A program made the translations under genes and the position numbers. Source: an uncultured Lysobacterales bacterium (lineage in GTDB: Bacteria; Pseudomonadota; Gammaproteobacteria; Xanthomonadales; Xanthomonadaceae). Taken from it: 31,001 nt of DNA. The notes under the pieces were generated by a model that saw only the letters and a list, made by a program, of their open reading frames with translations, was not told the origin of the DNA and ran no database searches. Each line of letters opens with the position of its first letter. Position 1 is the first letter of the stretch. Shown piece by piece: positions 1-7,117 of this stretch. The stretch spans positions 1-31,001 of the forward strand of contig CAMPJI010000021.1 in the NCBI GenBank assembly GCA_946886865.1. Direction: 5' to 3'.

Positions 1-353
1 ACGAGTACCACCGCATGCTGGAGGACGCCGCGCGCGGCCAGCTGATCAGCCTGGACTCGCATGCCGAGGAACACGACGGCGAACCGCGCCTGGCCTCGCA
101 GGGCGCCGCCACGCCGGCACGCGAGTTCGAGCACGACGCCTTCCGCCACGCCCTGGGCGGCGCGATCGGCGACCTGCCCGAGCGCGAGCAGCTGGTGCTG
201 TCGCTGTACTACGAGCAGGAGATGAACCTGCGCGAGATCGGCGCGGTGCTGTCGATCAGCGAATCGCGCGTCTGCCAGATCCACGGCCAGGCCATGCTCC
301 GCCTGCGCGCCCGTCTGGGCGAGTGGCGCAGCGAGGCGCAGAACGACGAGTAG
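1..353 (+). CDS. fliA: RNA polymerase sigma factor FliA (sigma-28), C-terminal part
   Basis: Partial gene: the reading frame is open from the left edge (first full codon at 3), so the start lies outside the window. The visible part begins EYHRMLEDA and includes QLISLDS, typical of the FliA region 3 to 4 linker. It is followed by region 4: LPEREQLVLSLYYEQEMNL, then the helix-turn-helix LREIGAVLSISESRVCQIH, which reads the -35 element. FliA directs core polymerase to late flagellar, motor and chemotaxis genes and is normally held inactive by FlgM until the hook is complete. Its place directly before cheY matches the flhF-flhG-fliA-cheY order of polar-flagellate gammaproteobacteria. Five FliA-type promoters are visible further along the window, so the gene sits beside its likely targets. 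The identification is firm. Confidence 0.95.
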   Translation, partial: EYHRMLEDAARGQLISLDSHAEEHDGEPRLASQGAATPAREFEHDAFRHALGGAIGDLPEREQLVLSLYYEQEMNLREIGAVLSISESRVCQIHGQAMLRLRARLGEWRSEAQNDE

Positions 354-360
354 CCCATCC

Positions 361-469
361 CCGTCATTCCCGCGAAGGCGGGAACGCAGAGACTTGCTTG
401 CTGGCTTCCGTTCGAATCTTCGCGAGCAACGGCAACGTCCATGGATCCCCGCCTTCGCGGGAATGACGG
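361..469. repeat. Inverted pair of ATTCCCGCGAAGGCGGGA-type repeats
   Basis: One arm at about 361-382 reads CCGTCATTCCCGCGAAGGCG and continues GG. The other at about 447-469 is its reverse complement, ending CGCGGGAATGACGG. They are separated by about 65 bases and could fold into a long hairpin between fliA and the cheY promoter, acting as a terminator or mRNA 3'-end protector. A related single element lies at 19856-19885. This is a dispersed repeat type common in Xanthomonadaceae. Its role here is inference. Confidence 0.75.
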
Positions 470-478
470 CAAGAGCAG

Positions 479-505
479 TCAAGAAACCCCGCCCGCGGCC
501 GATAG
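479..505 (+). promoter_or_regulatory. Predicted sigma-28 (FliA) promoter of cheYZA
   Basis: TCAAGAAA at 479-486, an 11-base spacer, then GCCGATAG at 498-505. The classical sigma-28 consensus is TAAAGTTT-N11-GCCGATAA. The -10 matches 7 of 8 and the spacing is exact. It lies 28 bases before the cheY ATG at 534. The in-frame ATG at 441 would put this promoter inside the gene, so 534 is the better start. Predicted from sequence only. Confidence 0.8.
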
Positions 506-533
506 GTCCTTCAAGAACACCCCCGAGCCCCGT

Positions 534-926
534 ATGGACAAGAACATCCGCATCCTCATCGTCGACGACTTCTCGACGATGCGCCGCATCGTCAAGAACC
601 TGCTCAACGACCTGGGGTTCTTCAACACCACCGAGGCCGACGACGGCAACACCGCACTGGTGGAGCTGCGCAAAGGGCCGTTCGACCTGGTCATCACCGA
701 CTGGAACATGCCCGGCATGCCCGGCATCGACCTGCTCAAGGCGATCCGGTCGGATGCCGCGCTGTCGAAGATCCCGGTGCTGATGGTCACGGCCGAAGCC
801 AAGCGCGAGCAGATCATCGAAGCCGCGCAGGCGGGCGTGAACGGCTATGTCATCAAGCCGTTCACCGCCGGCACGCTCAGCGACAAGCTCGACAAGATCT
901 TCGAGCGGCTGGAGACCGCGGCGTGA
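534..926 (+). CDS. cheY: Chemotaxis response regulator CheY (flagellar switch)
   Basis: A single-domain receiver of 130 aa, the normal CheY length. The acidic pair is in ILIVDDF, the phosphoacceptor Asp is in [12 protein letters not shown], the switch Thr is in VLMVTAEA, and the Lys is in [15 protein letters not shown] and the [12 protein letters not shown] segment are typical of true flagellar CheY rather than of other single-domain receivers. CheY-P binds FliM and changes the direction of flagellar rotation. The ATG at 534 is chosen because the FliA-type promoter at 479-505 excludes the longer frame and the protein then begins [12 protein letters not shown]. The stop overlaps the start of cheZ by 4 bases (GTGA), so the two are translationally coupled. 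CheZ, encoded next, is its phosphatase. Confidence 0.95.
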   Translation: MDKNIRILIVDDFSTMRRIVKNLLNDLGFFNTTEADDGNTALVELRKGPFDLVITDWNMPGMPGIDLLKAIRSDAALSKIPVLMVTAEAKREQIIEAAQAGVNGYVIKPFTAGTLSDKLDKIFERLETAA

Positions 927-1555
927 ACACCCGCGCCGCCGTCGCGCCCGTGGCCGCGGCCGGGGTCGTCCCCGCCGACCGGGCGCACATCACCGAGCGC
1001 CTGCACCAGGCGCTGTGGGCGCTGGAGCACGACGACGCCGAAGGCTGGCGCGAGCATGTCGATGCGCTGATCCAGTGGCGCACGCAGCCGTTCGTGCAGG
1101 GCCTGGCGCGGCTGGCGCGCGAGCTGGAGGCCACGCTGGGCGACGGCACCGGCGCCTCCGGCGCCTCGCTGCCCGACGCCTGCTCGCGGCTGGAGCACGT
1201 CGTCACGCTGACCGAGAACGCCAGCATGCGCACGCTGGATCTCATCCAGGAGTGCGGGCAGCTGCTCGCCACGGTGCCGGCCGGCGACGAGGCGGCCGCG
1301 CAGGCCGTGGCCGGCATCCGCAGCCGCCTGAGCGAGATGACCGCCGCGCAGGGCTACCAGGACCTCACCGGGCAGATCATCCTGCGCGTGGTCGACCTGG
1401 TGCGCGCCGTGCACGCCGGCCTGGGCCAGGCCACCGGCCAGGCCGCACCGCTGCAGCTGTCCAACCGCGGCAACGGCCCGTCGATCGCCGGGCTGGACGA
1501 CAAGCCGGCCACGCAGGACGACGCCAACGACCTGCTGTCGTCGCTGGGCATCTGA
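923..1555 (+). CDS. cheZ: CheY-P phosphatase CheZ
   Basis: 210 aa, starting at a GTG that overlaps the cheY stop. The active motif is YQDLTGQ, with Asp147 and Gln151 corresponding to the Asp143 and Gln147 that assist CheY-P hydrolysis in E. coli CheZ. The C-terminus is NDLLSSLGI, which resembles the CheY-binding tail of E. coli CheZ (DDLLDSLGF). A long helical hairpin is expected between about residues 20 and 170, followed by a flexible Asp/Pro-containing linker (about 170-200). The enzyme ends the CheY-P signal at the flagellar motor. The gene lies between cheY and cheA in one operon, with cheA starting one base after its stop. The family assignment rests on both the catalytic motif and the tail. 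Confidence 0.94.
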   Translation: MNTRAAVAPVAAAGVVPADRAHITERLHQALWALEHDDAEGWREHVDALIQWRTQPFVQGLARLARELEATLGDGTGASGASLPDACSRLEHVVTLTENASMRTLDLIQECGQLLATVPAGDEAAAQAVAGIRSRLSEMTAAQGYQDLTGQIILRVVDLVRAVHAGLGQATGQAAPLQLSNRGNGPSIAGLDDKPATQDDANDLLSSLGI

Positions 1556-1556
1556 C

Positions 1557-3332
1557 GTGAGCGGCGCCTTCGACAGCGACATCTGCGCCGACTTCCTGGT
1601 CGAGGCGCGCGAGATCCTCGACCAGCTCGGCGAGCAGATGGTCACGCTGGAACATGCGCCCGACGACCGCGACGGCCTCAACGCCGTGTTCCGCGGGTTC
1701 CACACCATCAAGGGCGGCGCGGGCTTCCTCGACATCCAGCCGATGGTGGTGCTGTGCCACGCGGTGGAAGACCGCTTCGACGCCGCGCGCAGCGGGAAGG
1801 TGCCGCTGGACCCCGTCACCTTCGACGGCGCGCAGCAGGCCGTCGACCTGCTGATGGACATGCTCGACAGCGTCGCCGCCGGTACAACGCCGGCGGAGGT
1901 TCCCGAGCTGCTGCTGGCCAGCCTGCGCATGGAGGACGCGCCCACCGCGGCGGCGTCGGACGTGCTGTCGGACATCACCGACGACAACCTCGACGACCTG
2001 GACTTCGACGCGCTGCTCGACAGCCTGCACGGCAAGGGCACGGTGCCCGGCGCGGCGCCGACGCCCGCCGAACCGGCCACCGCACCCGACGCCGCCCCAC
2101 CGGCGACCGTCACCCCGATCCGCGCGGCCGCCGCACCGCGCAAGGCGCCCGACCCGGCCGATGCCACCGTGCGCGTGGACGTGCGCCGGCTGGACGCCAT
2201 GGTCAACCTGGTGGGCGAGCTGGTGCTGGTGCGCAACCGCCTCAAGACCATCCGCCCGCGCCTGCGCGACGAGGACCTGGACCGCGTGGTCACCGCGCTG
2301 GACGCCTCCACCTCGCGCCTGCAGTCGGCGGTGATGATGGCGCGCATGCAGCCGGTCGGCCGCGTGTTCTCCCGCTTCCCCAAGCTGGTGCGCGACATCG
2401 CGCGGCAGCTCGACAAGTCCGTCGAACTGGACGTCATCGGCGCCGACACCGAGCTGGACCGCAACCTGGTCGAGGCGCTGTCGGACCCGCTGCTGCACCT
2501 GGTGCGCAACGCCATCGACCACGGCATCGAGTCGCCCGGTGCGCGTCGCGCCGCGGGCAAGGGCGACACCGGCCGCGTGCGCCTGAGCGCGCAGCAGGAG
2601 GGCGACCACGTCGCCATCGAAGTGCGCGACGACGGCGCCGGTATCGACCCCGACAAGATCCGCGACAGCGCCGTGCGCAAGGGCCTGATCGACACCGAAT
2701 CCGCGGCGCGCCTGTCCACCGACGAGTGCCTGCAGCTGATCTTCATGCCCGGCTTCTCCACCCGCGCCGAGGTCAGCGACCTGTCGGGACGCGGCGTCGG
2801 CATGGACGTGGTGCAGTCCAAGATCCGCGAGCTCTCGGGCGAGGTGCAGATCCAGTCCGAGCCCGGCGTGGGCAGCCGGTTCCTGATCCGCGTGCCGCTG
2901 ACGCTGGCGATCCTGCCGACGCTGCTGGTGGAGATCGACGACGACGTCTACGCGCTGCCGCTGGTGCGCGTGGTCGAGGTTTTGGCGCACCGCGCCAGCG
3001 AGCCGATGTGGATCGACGGCCAGCGCGTGCTGGACCTGCGCGAGGAGCCGCTGCCGCTGCTGTCGATGCGCGACTGGCTGGGCGCCGGCGCGCCGCCCGA
3101 CGGCGAGACCACCGGCGTGGTGCTGCAGTCCGGCGAGCAGCGCTTCTGCCTGGAGGTGGACCGCGTGCGCGGCCGCGAGGAAGTCGTCATCAAGGCGCTG
3201 CCCCGCACCCTGCGCGGGTTGCCCGGCTACGCCGGCGCCAGCCTGATCGGCGACGGCCGCATGGCGCTGATCCTGGATGTCGACGCGCTGTACCGCACCG
3301 GCGTCAAGGCGCCGACGCGGCTGATCGCCTGA
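1557..3332 (+). CDS. cheA: Chemotaxis histidine kinase CheA (first copy, no folded P2 domain)
   Basis: 591 aa with a GTG start one base after the cheZ stop. Order of parts: P1 Hpt with phosphorylated His49 in FRGFHTIKGGAGF; a linker from about 130 to 200; P3 dimerisation from about 203 (VRVDVRRLDAMVNLVGELV); P4 kinase with the N box HLVRNAIDHG (314-323), G1 DDGAGID (358-364), and F/G2 MPGFST...GRGVGMDVV (397-419); then a CheW-like P5 to the end. It autophosphorylates on receptor arrays and passes phosphate to CheY and CheB. Oddity: the roughly 70-residue linker is too short for a normal P2 domain and instead holds an acidic peptide, DLDFDALLDSLHGK (147-160), similar to the CheZ tail. With cheY, cheZ, motCD and parC/parP it forms the main flagellar chemotaxis set. 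All catalytic boxes are intact. Confidence 0.96.
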   Translation: MSGAFDSDICADFLVEAREILDQLGEQMVTLEHAPDDRDGLNAVFRGFHTIKGGAGFLDIQPMVVLCHAVEDRFDAARSGKVPLDPVTFDGAQQAVDLLMDMLDSVAAGTTPAEVPELLLASLRMEDAPTAAASDVLSDITDDNLDDLDFDALLDSLHGKGTVPGAAPTPAEPATAPDAAPPATVTPIRAAAAPRKAPDPADATVRVDVRRLDAMVNLVGELVLVRNRLKTIRPRLRDEDLDRVVTALDASTSRLQSAVMMARMQPVGRVFSRFPKLVRDIARQLDKSVELDVIGADTELDRNLVEALSDPLLHLVRNAIDHGIESPGARRAAGKGDTGRVRLSAQQEGDHVAIEVRDDGAGIDPDKIRDSAVRKGLIDTESAARLSTDECLQLIFMPGFSTRAEVSDLSGRGVGMDVVQSKIRELSGEVQIQSEPGVGSRFLIRVPLTLAILPTLLVEIDDDVYALPLVRVVEVLAHRASEPMWIDGQRVLDLREEPLPLLSMRDWLGAGAPPDGETTGVVLQSGEQRFCLEVDRVRGREEVVIKALPRTLRGLPGYAGASLIGDGRMALILDVDALYRTGVKAPTRLIA

Positions 3333-3340
3333 CGGGTCAC

Positions 3341-3429
3341 CGTAGCCCGGGTAAGGCCGTAGGCCACACCCGGGAATGCCGCGACGTGATGCAAAACGAC
3401 CCGGGTGCGCTGCGCTTACCCGGGCTACG
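3341..3429. repeat. REP/MITE-like element with 15-bp inverted ends, copy 1
   Basis: About 89 bases beginning CGTAGCCCGGGTAAG and ending in its exact reverse complement, CTTACCCGGGCTACG. The inner part carries further CCCGGG repeats and CGGGTGCGCTGCG. Near-identical elements lie at 6947-7036, 10475-10562 and 10698-10788, and a partial one at 25166-25215. It lies between cheA and motC, where it may act as a bidirectional terminator or transcript-end stabiliser. It is followed (about 3443-3463) by a second palindromic element, CCCCTGCGAGCAGGGG. Confidence 0.85.
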
Positions 3430-3551
3430 GCTCTCCTCACCCCCTGCGAGCAGGGGAGGGAGCAAAGGCCGCTCCGGTTTCGTCACCAGCGTGAGGCAGC
3501 CGCGCCGCGTGCGCCGCGTCGGAAAAACCACGGCACGCGCCGTGCATCCCC

Positions 3552-3579
3552 TCAAGAAATCCCCTTCCCCGACCGTTAA
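3552..3579 (+). promoter_or_regulatory. Predicted sigma-28 promoter of motC-motD-parC-parP
   Basis: TCAAGAAA (3552-3559, identical to the -35 before cheY), a 12-base spacer, then ACCGTTAA (3572-3579), which matches 6 of 8 of GCCGATAA. It is weaker than the others because of the extra spacer base. The -10 ends only 8 bases before the motC ATG, so the expected mRNA would have almost no leader. Confidence 0.6.
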
Positions 3580-3587
3580 TTCCGGAC

Positions 3588-4328
3588 ATGGACAGACTCA
3601 GCGTGATCGGCGTGGTGCTGGCACTCGTCGCCCTGATCGGCGGCAGCATGCTCAAGGGCGCGGGCCTGTCGGGCCTGTGGTCGCCGGCTGCGTTCGTCAT
3701 CGTGATCCTCGGCACCATCGCCGCCATCCTCCTGCAGACGCCGATGGCGACGTTCAAGCGGGCACTGAAGATCGTGCGCTGGGTGTTCCAGCCGCCCGCG
3801 CAGGACCGGGCGAGCGTCATCGCCAAGATCGTCGAGTGGAGCACCACCGCGCGCAAGCAGGGCCTGCTGGGCCTGGAGGCCGAAGTGCAATCGCTGGAGG
3901 ATCCCTTCCTGCGCAAGGGCCTGCAGATGGTGGTCGACGGCGTGGAGCCCGAGGCCATCCGCCAGATGCTGGAGATCGAGTTGCACGGCCAGTCCGACCG
4001 CGACATGTCCGCGGCCAAGGTGTTCGAGGGCATGGGCATCTATGCGCCGACGCTGGGCATCATCGGCGCGGTGCTGGGCCTGATGGCGGTGATGAAGAAC
4101 CTCGCCGACCCCAGCAAGCTGGGCCACGGCATCGCCGCCGCCTTTACCGCCACGATCTACGGCATCGGCGCGGCCAACCTGATGCTGTTGCCCATCGCCT
4201 CCAAGCTGAAAGGCCTGGTCAACCACCAGACCCAGGAGCGCGAAATGATCGTCGAAGGGCTGATCGCCATCGCCCAAGGCGAGAACCCGCGCAACATCGA
4301 GGCGCGGCTCAACGGGTTCATCCACTGA
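3588..4328 (+). CDS. motC: Flagellar motor stator protein MotC (MotA/PomA family)
   Basis: 246 aa, a typical PomA/MotC length. There are four expected membrane segments: about 4-24 (VIGVVLALVALIGG), 30-50 (AAFVIVILGTIAAILL), about 150-170 (YAPTLGIIGAVLGLMAVM) and about 182-205 (AAAFTATIYGIGAANLMLL). The conserved Pro in APTLGIIGAV is the one that acts with the Asp of the B subunit in ion flow. The cytoplasmic loop between segments 2 and 3 contacts FliG. With MotD it forms an ion-driven stator. In Pseudomonas, MotCD is the second stator beside MotAB, so a separate motAB is likely elsewhere in the genome. The next possible Met lies after the first membrane segment, so ATG 3588 stands although no good ribosome binding site is visible. 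Confidence 0.93.
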   Translation: MDRLSVIGVVLALVALIGGSMLKGAGLSGLWSPAAFVIVILGTIAAILLQTPMATFKRALKIVRWVFQPPAQDRASVIAKIVEWSTTARKQGLLGLEAEVQSLEDPFLRKGLQMVVDGVEPEAIRQMLEIELHGQSDRDMSAAKVFEGMGIYAPTLGIIGAVLGLMAVMKNLADPSKLGHGIAAAFTATIYGIGAANLMLLPIASKLKGLVNHQTQEREMIVEGLIAIAQGENPRNIEARLNGFIH

Positions 4329-4331
4329 GCC

Positions 4332-5486
4332 ATGGCCGGCCGTCGCCACAAGCACGAAGACCACGTCAACCATGAAGCCTGGGCGATCCCCTACGGCGAC
4401 CTGGTGACGCTGCTGCTCGCCTTCTTCGTGGTGATGTACGCCATCTCCTCGGTCAACGAGGGCAAATACCGCGTGCTGGCCGACGCGCTGTCGTCGGCGT
4501 TCGGCGGCCCGCCGCGCACGGTGGCGCCGATCCAGCTGGGCGCCACGCAGATCCGCGGCTCGGCGTTCGACCGCCCGTCCATGCAGACGCCCGATTCCAA
4601 GTCCGGTCCCTCCTCGGCCACGCCGGTCAGCAGCCCGGCGATGCGCCAGGTGCTGGACGTGCCCACCTTCGGCGCCATGGCGCGCAAGACGGCCACCGGC
4701 GACGGCGAGGGCAACAGCGCGACGGGCGACGACAGCGCCAAGACCGAGAACACCCAGTTGCTGGAGCAGGTGGAAGGCCGCAACCGGCAGTTGCACTCCC
4801 TGGGCCGTCGCATCCAGCAGGCGCTGTCTGAGCTGGTCCAGCAGAAGCTGGTCACCGTGCGCCGCGGCGACAGCTTCCTGGAAGTGGAAATCCAGAGCGA
4901 CATCCTGTTCGCCAGCGGCTCGGCCGCCCCCAGCCCGGTGGCGCTGACCACGGTGCACAAGCTGGCCGACGTGTTGCGCGGCGAGCCCAACGCCGTGCGC
5001 GTGGAGGGCTACACCGACAACGTGCCGATCAACACGGTGGCGTTCCGCTCCAACTGGGAGCTGTCGTCGGCCCGGGCCGCGGGCGTGGTGCACGAGCTGG
5101 TCGACTGGGGCGTGTCGCCGCAGCGGCTGGCGGTGGTCGGCTTCGGCGAACACCAGCCGGTGGCCGACAACGCCACCATCGAAGGCCGCAACGCCAACCG
5201 GCGGGTGCTGCTGGTCATCCTGGCCTCGCCGCAGGATGCCGATGCCGGCGGCACCGACGCGGATGCCGTGGTCGAGGCCGCCCCGCGCCCGACGCCCGCC
5301 CGCGCCGACACGCGCGTGGCGCAGGCACGGTCCCGTCCGGCGGCCGCACCCGCCACGCCGCCGCCACCGCGCGCCACGCCGGCCCCGGCGCACCGCGGCC
5401 CCGTGCCGCCGGAGCGCCTGCTGCCCATCCTGGCCGCGCGCCGCGCGGCACACGGCCCCGCACCGCGCGACCCGGAGGCCGGCTGA
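4332..5486 (+). CDS. motD: Flagellar motor stator protein MotD (MotB/PomB family) with long C-terminal tail
   Basis: 384 aa. A cytoplasmic start (RRHKHEDHVNHEAW) leads into one membrane helix, LVTLLLAFFVVMYAISSV (24-41), with the ion-binding Asp23 in PYGDLVTL. After a Ser/Thr/Ala-rich periplasmic stretch comes an OmpA-type peptidoglycan-binding domain from about 190 to 300 (LFASGSAAPSP, VEGYTDNVPI, SNWELSSARA, VVGFGEHQPVADN, GRNANRRVLLVI). The gene starts three bases after motC. Unusual: after the OmpA fold there are about 80 more residues rich in Pro, Ala and Arg, with no recognisable domain. The last bases overlap the ATG of the ParA-like gene by one base. It anchors the stator to the cell wall. 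Confidence 0.94.
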   Translation: MAGRRHKHEDHVNHEAWAIPYGDLVTLLLAFFVVMYAISSVNEGKYRVLADALSSAFGGPPRTVAPIQLGATQIRGSAFDRPSMQTPDSKSGPSSATPVSSPAMRQVLDVPTFGAMARKTATGDGEGNSATGDDSAKTENTQLLEQVEGRNRQLHSLGRRIQQALSELVQQKLVTVRRGDSFLEVEIQSDILFASGSAAPSPVALTTVHKLADVLRGEPNAVRVEGYTDNVPINTVAFRSNWELSSARAAGVVHELVDWGVSPQRLAVVGFGEHQPVADNATIEGRNANRRVLLVILASPQDADAGGTDADAVVEAAPRPTPARADTRVAQARSRPAAAPATPPPPRATPAPAHRGPVPPERLLPILAARRAAHGPAPRDPEAG

Positions 5487-6256
5487 TGCTGATCTGGGCG
5501 ATCGCCAACCAGAAGGGCGGGGTCGGCAAGACCACCACGTCGCTGTGCCTCGCGCGCAACCTGGCCGAGTCCGGCGCGCGCGTGCTGCTGGTCGACCTGG
5601 ACCCGCATTCCTCGCTGACGCGCGCCTTCGGCGTGCCGTCCGCGCCGCCCCCTGCCGGCACGCACGACATCTTCAACGGCCCCGACGTGCCGATGGGCTC
5701 GCTGGCACGCAGCACCGCCATCGACGGCCTGCGCCTGGTCGCCGCACAACCGGCGCTGGCGACGCTGGAACGCCGCGGCGCCACCCAGCCCGGCCTCGGC
5801 CTGGCACTGGGCCGCGCGTTGCACGGCGTGCGAGAGAGCTACGACTACGCCCTGCTGGACTGCCCACCCACGCTCGGCCTGCTGATGGTCAATGCGCTGG
5901 CGGCGGCCGACCGGCTGGTGATCCCCACGCAGACCGACCCGCTGGCCATGCACGGCCTCAGCGACATGGTGCGCACCGCGGACATGGTCGAGCGCTCGCG
6001 CCGCCGCCCGCTGGCGCGCCACATCATCCCGACGCTGTACGACCGCCGCACGCGCTCGGGCGTCAAGAGCCTGGAGCTGCTGCAGGACGGCCACCCGTCG
6101 CACTGCTGGCACAAGGCGGTGCCGATGGACACGCGCCTGCGCGATCCATCCGTCCTCACCGCCGAAGAACCCCCGACCGGGAAGGGCGCCGACGCATACC
6201 GCTCGGCGCTGGCCTGGTTGCTCGACAAGGCCGACGTCCGCAAGGAGGCCGCATGA
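5486..6256 (+). CDS. parC: ParA-family ATPase, ParC-like chemotaxis array positioning protein
   Basis: 256 aa. The deviant Walker A, KGGVGKTTT, is at residues 10-18; Walker A' is in LLVDLDPHSSLT; and Walker B is in YALLDCPPTLGLLMVNAL. The family is the ParA/Soj/MinD ATPases. No ParB gene or parS site is near, and the neighbours are motD (1-base overlap) and a CheW-domain gene (4-base ATGA overlap). In Vibrio and Pseudomonas the equivalent gene, ParC, places and partitions polar chemoreceptor arrays through ParP. The same job is inferred from position, not from a residue unique to ParC. It is often annotated simply as ParA or chromosome partitioning protein. Confidence 0.88.
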   Translation: MLIWAIANQKGGVGKTTTSLCLARNLAESGARVLLVDLDPHSSLTRAFGVPSAPPPAGTHDIFNGPDVPMGSLARSTAIDGLRLVAAQPALATLERRGATQPGLGLALGRALHGVRESYDYALLDCPPTLGLLMVNALAAADRLVIPTQTDPLAMHGLSDMVRTADMVERSRRRPLARHIIPTLYDRRTRSGVKSLELLQDGHPSHCWHKAVPMDTRLRDPSVLTAEEPPTGKGADAYRSALAWLLDKADVRKEAA

Positions 6257-6936
6257 GCCAACACGCCATCGACGCATACCTGGACGACCTGCTGTGCGAG
6301 GTCGAACCCGCCACCGCGGCACCGCCGTCCGCACCGGCATCCGCACCGGTGATCGCCGTGCCCGACACGCCCGCCCTGCCCCCGGTGGCGCGCAGCATGC
6401 CGGCGCCGGTGGCGGTGCCGGCCCGCGAGCCGGCGCCTGCCGCCCCGCCTGCGACCGCGCCCGAACCGCGCCACCGCCGCGCCAGCGACACCTCGCCGAT
6501 CAATGGCGAGCACGTGCCCGCCGCCGCACGCAGCAGCCGCTGGCTGCGCATGGGCATCGGCCGCGACAGCTACGCCTTCGAACTGCTGCGCGTGCAGGAG
6601 GTGGTGCGCGTCGCGCCGACCCTGGCCGTGCGCGGGGCGGCGATGTCCATCCTCGGCGTGATGAACCTGCGCGGCCGCATCGTGCCGGTGTTCGACCTCG
6701 GCCGCTGGCTGGGCTCGGCCGCCATCGAGGTGACCGAAGGCGCGCGCATCGTGGTGGTCGAACGCGACGACGAGCTGATCGGCGTGCTGGTCACGCAGGT
6801 CGAGGACGTGGTCAGCCTGTCGCGTGAACACATCGAGCCGCCGCTGGCCAACGGCACGCCCGGCGCCATCGTCGGCATCGCCCGCACCGGTCAGGCGCCC
6901 ACCGTGCTGCTGGACGCGAACGCGCTGTTCGACTGA
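6253..6936 (+). CDS. parP: CheW-domain protein, ParP-like array adaptor
   Basis: 227 aa. Starts at an ATG overlapping the ParC-like stop, with AGGAGG eight bases before. The N-terminus is a short acidic motif, IDAYLDDLLCEVE, followed by a Pro/Ala-rich linker (about 18-95). The C-terminal half (about 96-227) is a CheW fold: SYAFELLRVQEVVRV, ILGVMNLRGRIVPVFDLGRWL, and RIVVVERDDELIGVLVTQVEDVV. This layout, a Pro-rich N-terminus with a CheW-like C-terminus directly after a ParA gene, is that of ParP, which in Vibrio joins ParC to CheA and receptors at the pole. The alternative name is a second CheW. The true coupling CheW is more likely the 166-aa protein at 9909. Confidence 0.85.
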   Translation: MSQHAIDAYLDDLLCEVEPATAAPPSAPASAPVIAVPDTPALPPVARSMPAPVAVPAREPAPAAPPATAPEPRHRRASDTSPINGEHVPAAARSSRWLRMGIGRDSYAFELLRVQEVVRVAPTLAVRGAAMSILGVMNLRGRIVPVFDLGRWLGSAAIEVTEGARIVVVERDDELIGVLVTQVEDVVSLSREHIEPPLANGTPGAIVGIARTGQAPTVLLDANALFD

Positions 6937-6946
6937 TCCGGATCTC

Positions 6947-7036
6947 CGTAGCCCGGATAAGGCCGAAGGCCGCATCCGGGAATCGCCTCCATGGACCTGC
7001 CGCGACCCCGGATGCGCTGCGCTTACCCGGGCTACG
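6947..7036. repeat. REP/MITE-like element, copy 2
   Basis: Same family as 3341-3429. It begins CGTAGCCCGGATAAG (one change, GGG to GGA) and ends CTTACCCGGGCTACG. It lies between parP and the promoter of the STAS-cheY-cheA-cheW unit and may end the upstream transcript. Confidence 0.85.
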
Positions 7037-7061
7037 TGCTGGGGAGGGGGTGAACACCCCC

Positions 7062-7088
7062 TCAAGTCCCCGCCGCCACCGCCGATAA
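7062..7088 (+). promoter_or_regulatory. Predicted sigma-28 promoter of STAS-cheY-cheA-cheW, with palindrome at -35
   Basis: TCAAGTCC (7062-7069), an 11-base spacer, then GCCGATAA (7081-7088), a perfect -10. It lies 29 bases before the STAS ATG. A perfect palindrome, GAGGGGGTG-AA-CACCCCCTC (7044-7063), overlaps the first base pair of the -35. It could be an operator, or a hairpin that ends the upstream transcript. Confidence 0.82.
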
Positions 7089-7117
7089 CCATTTCGAACC
7101 CCCGACGGCGCACGCCC

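Noticed and set aside
441..533. Longer CheY with a 31-residue extension
   Set aside because: The extension reads through a dispersed repeat and the predicted sigma-28 promoter.
845..3440. Long open frames on the minus strand opposite cheZ and cheA
   Set aside because: Products are rich in Arg, Ser, Ala, His and Gln with no family resemblance; they arise from the high GC content opposite strongly supported genes.
5702..5718. TGGCACGCAGCACCGC as a sigma-54 promoter
   Set aside because: Lies inside the ParA-like coding region, and the -12 part is a poor match to TTGC.
5486..6256. Chromosome or plasmid partition ParA
   Set aside because: No parB, parS or replication gene nearby; it is locked between motD and a CheW-domain gene by overlapping codons.
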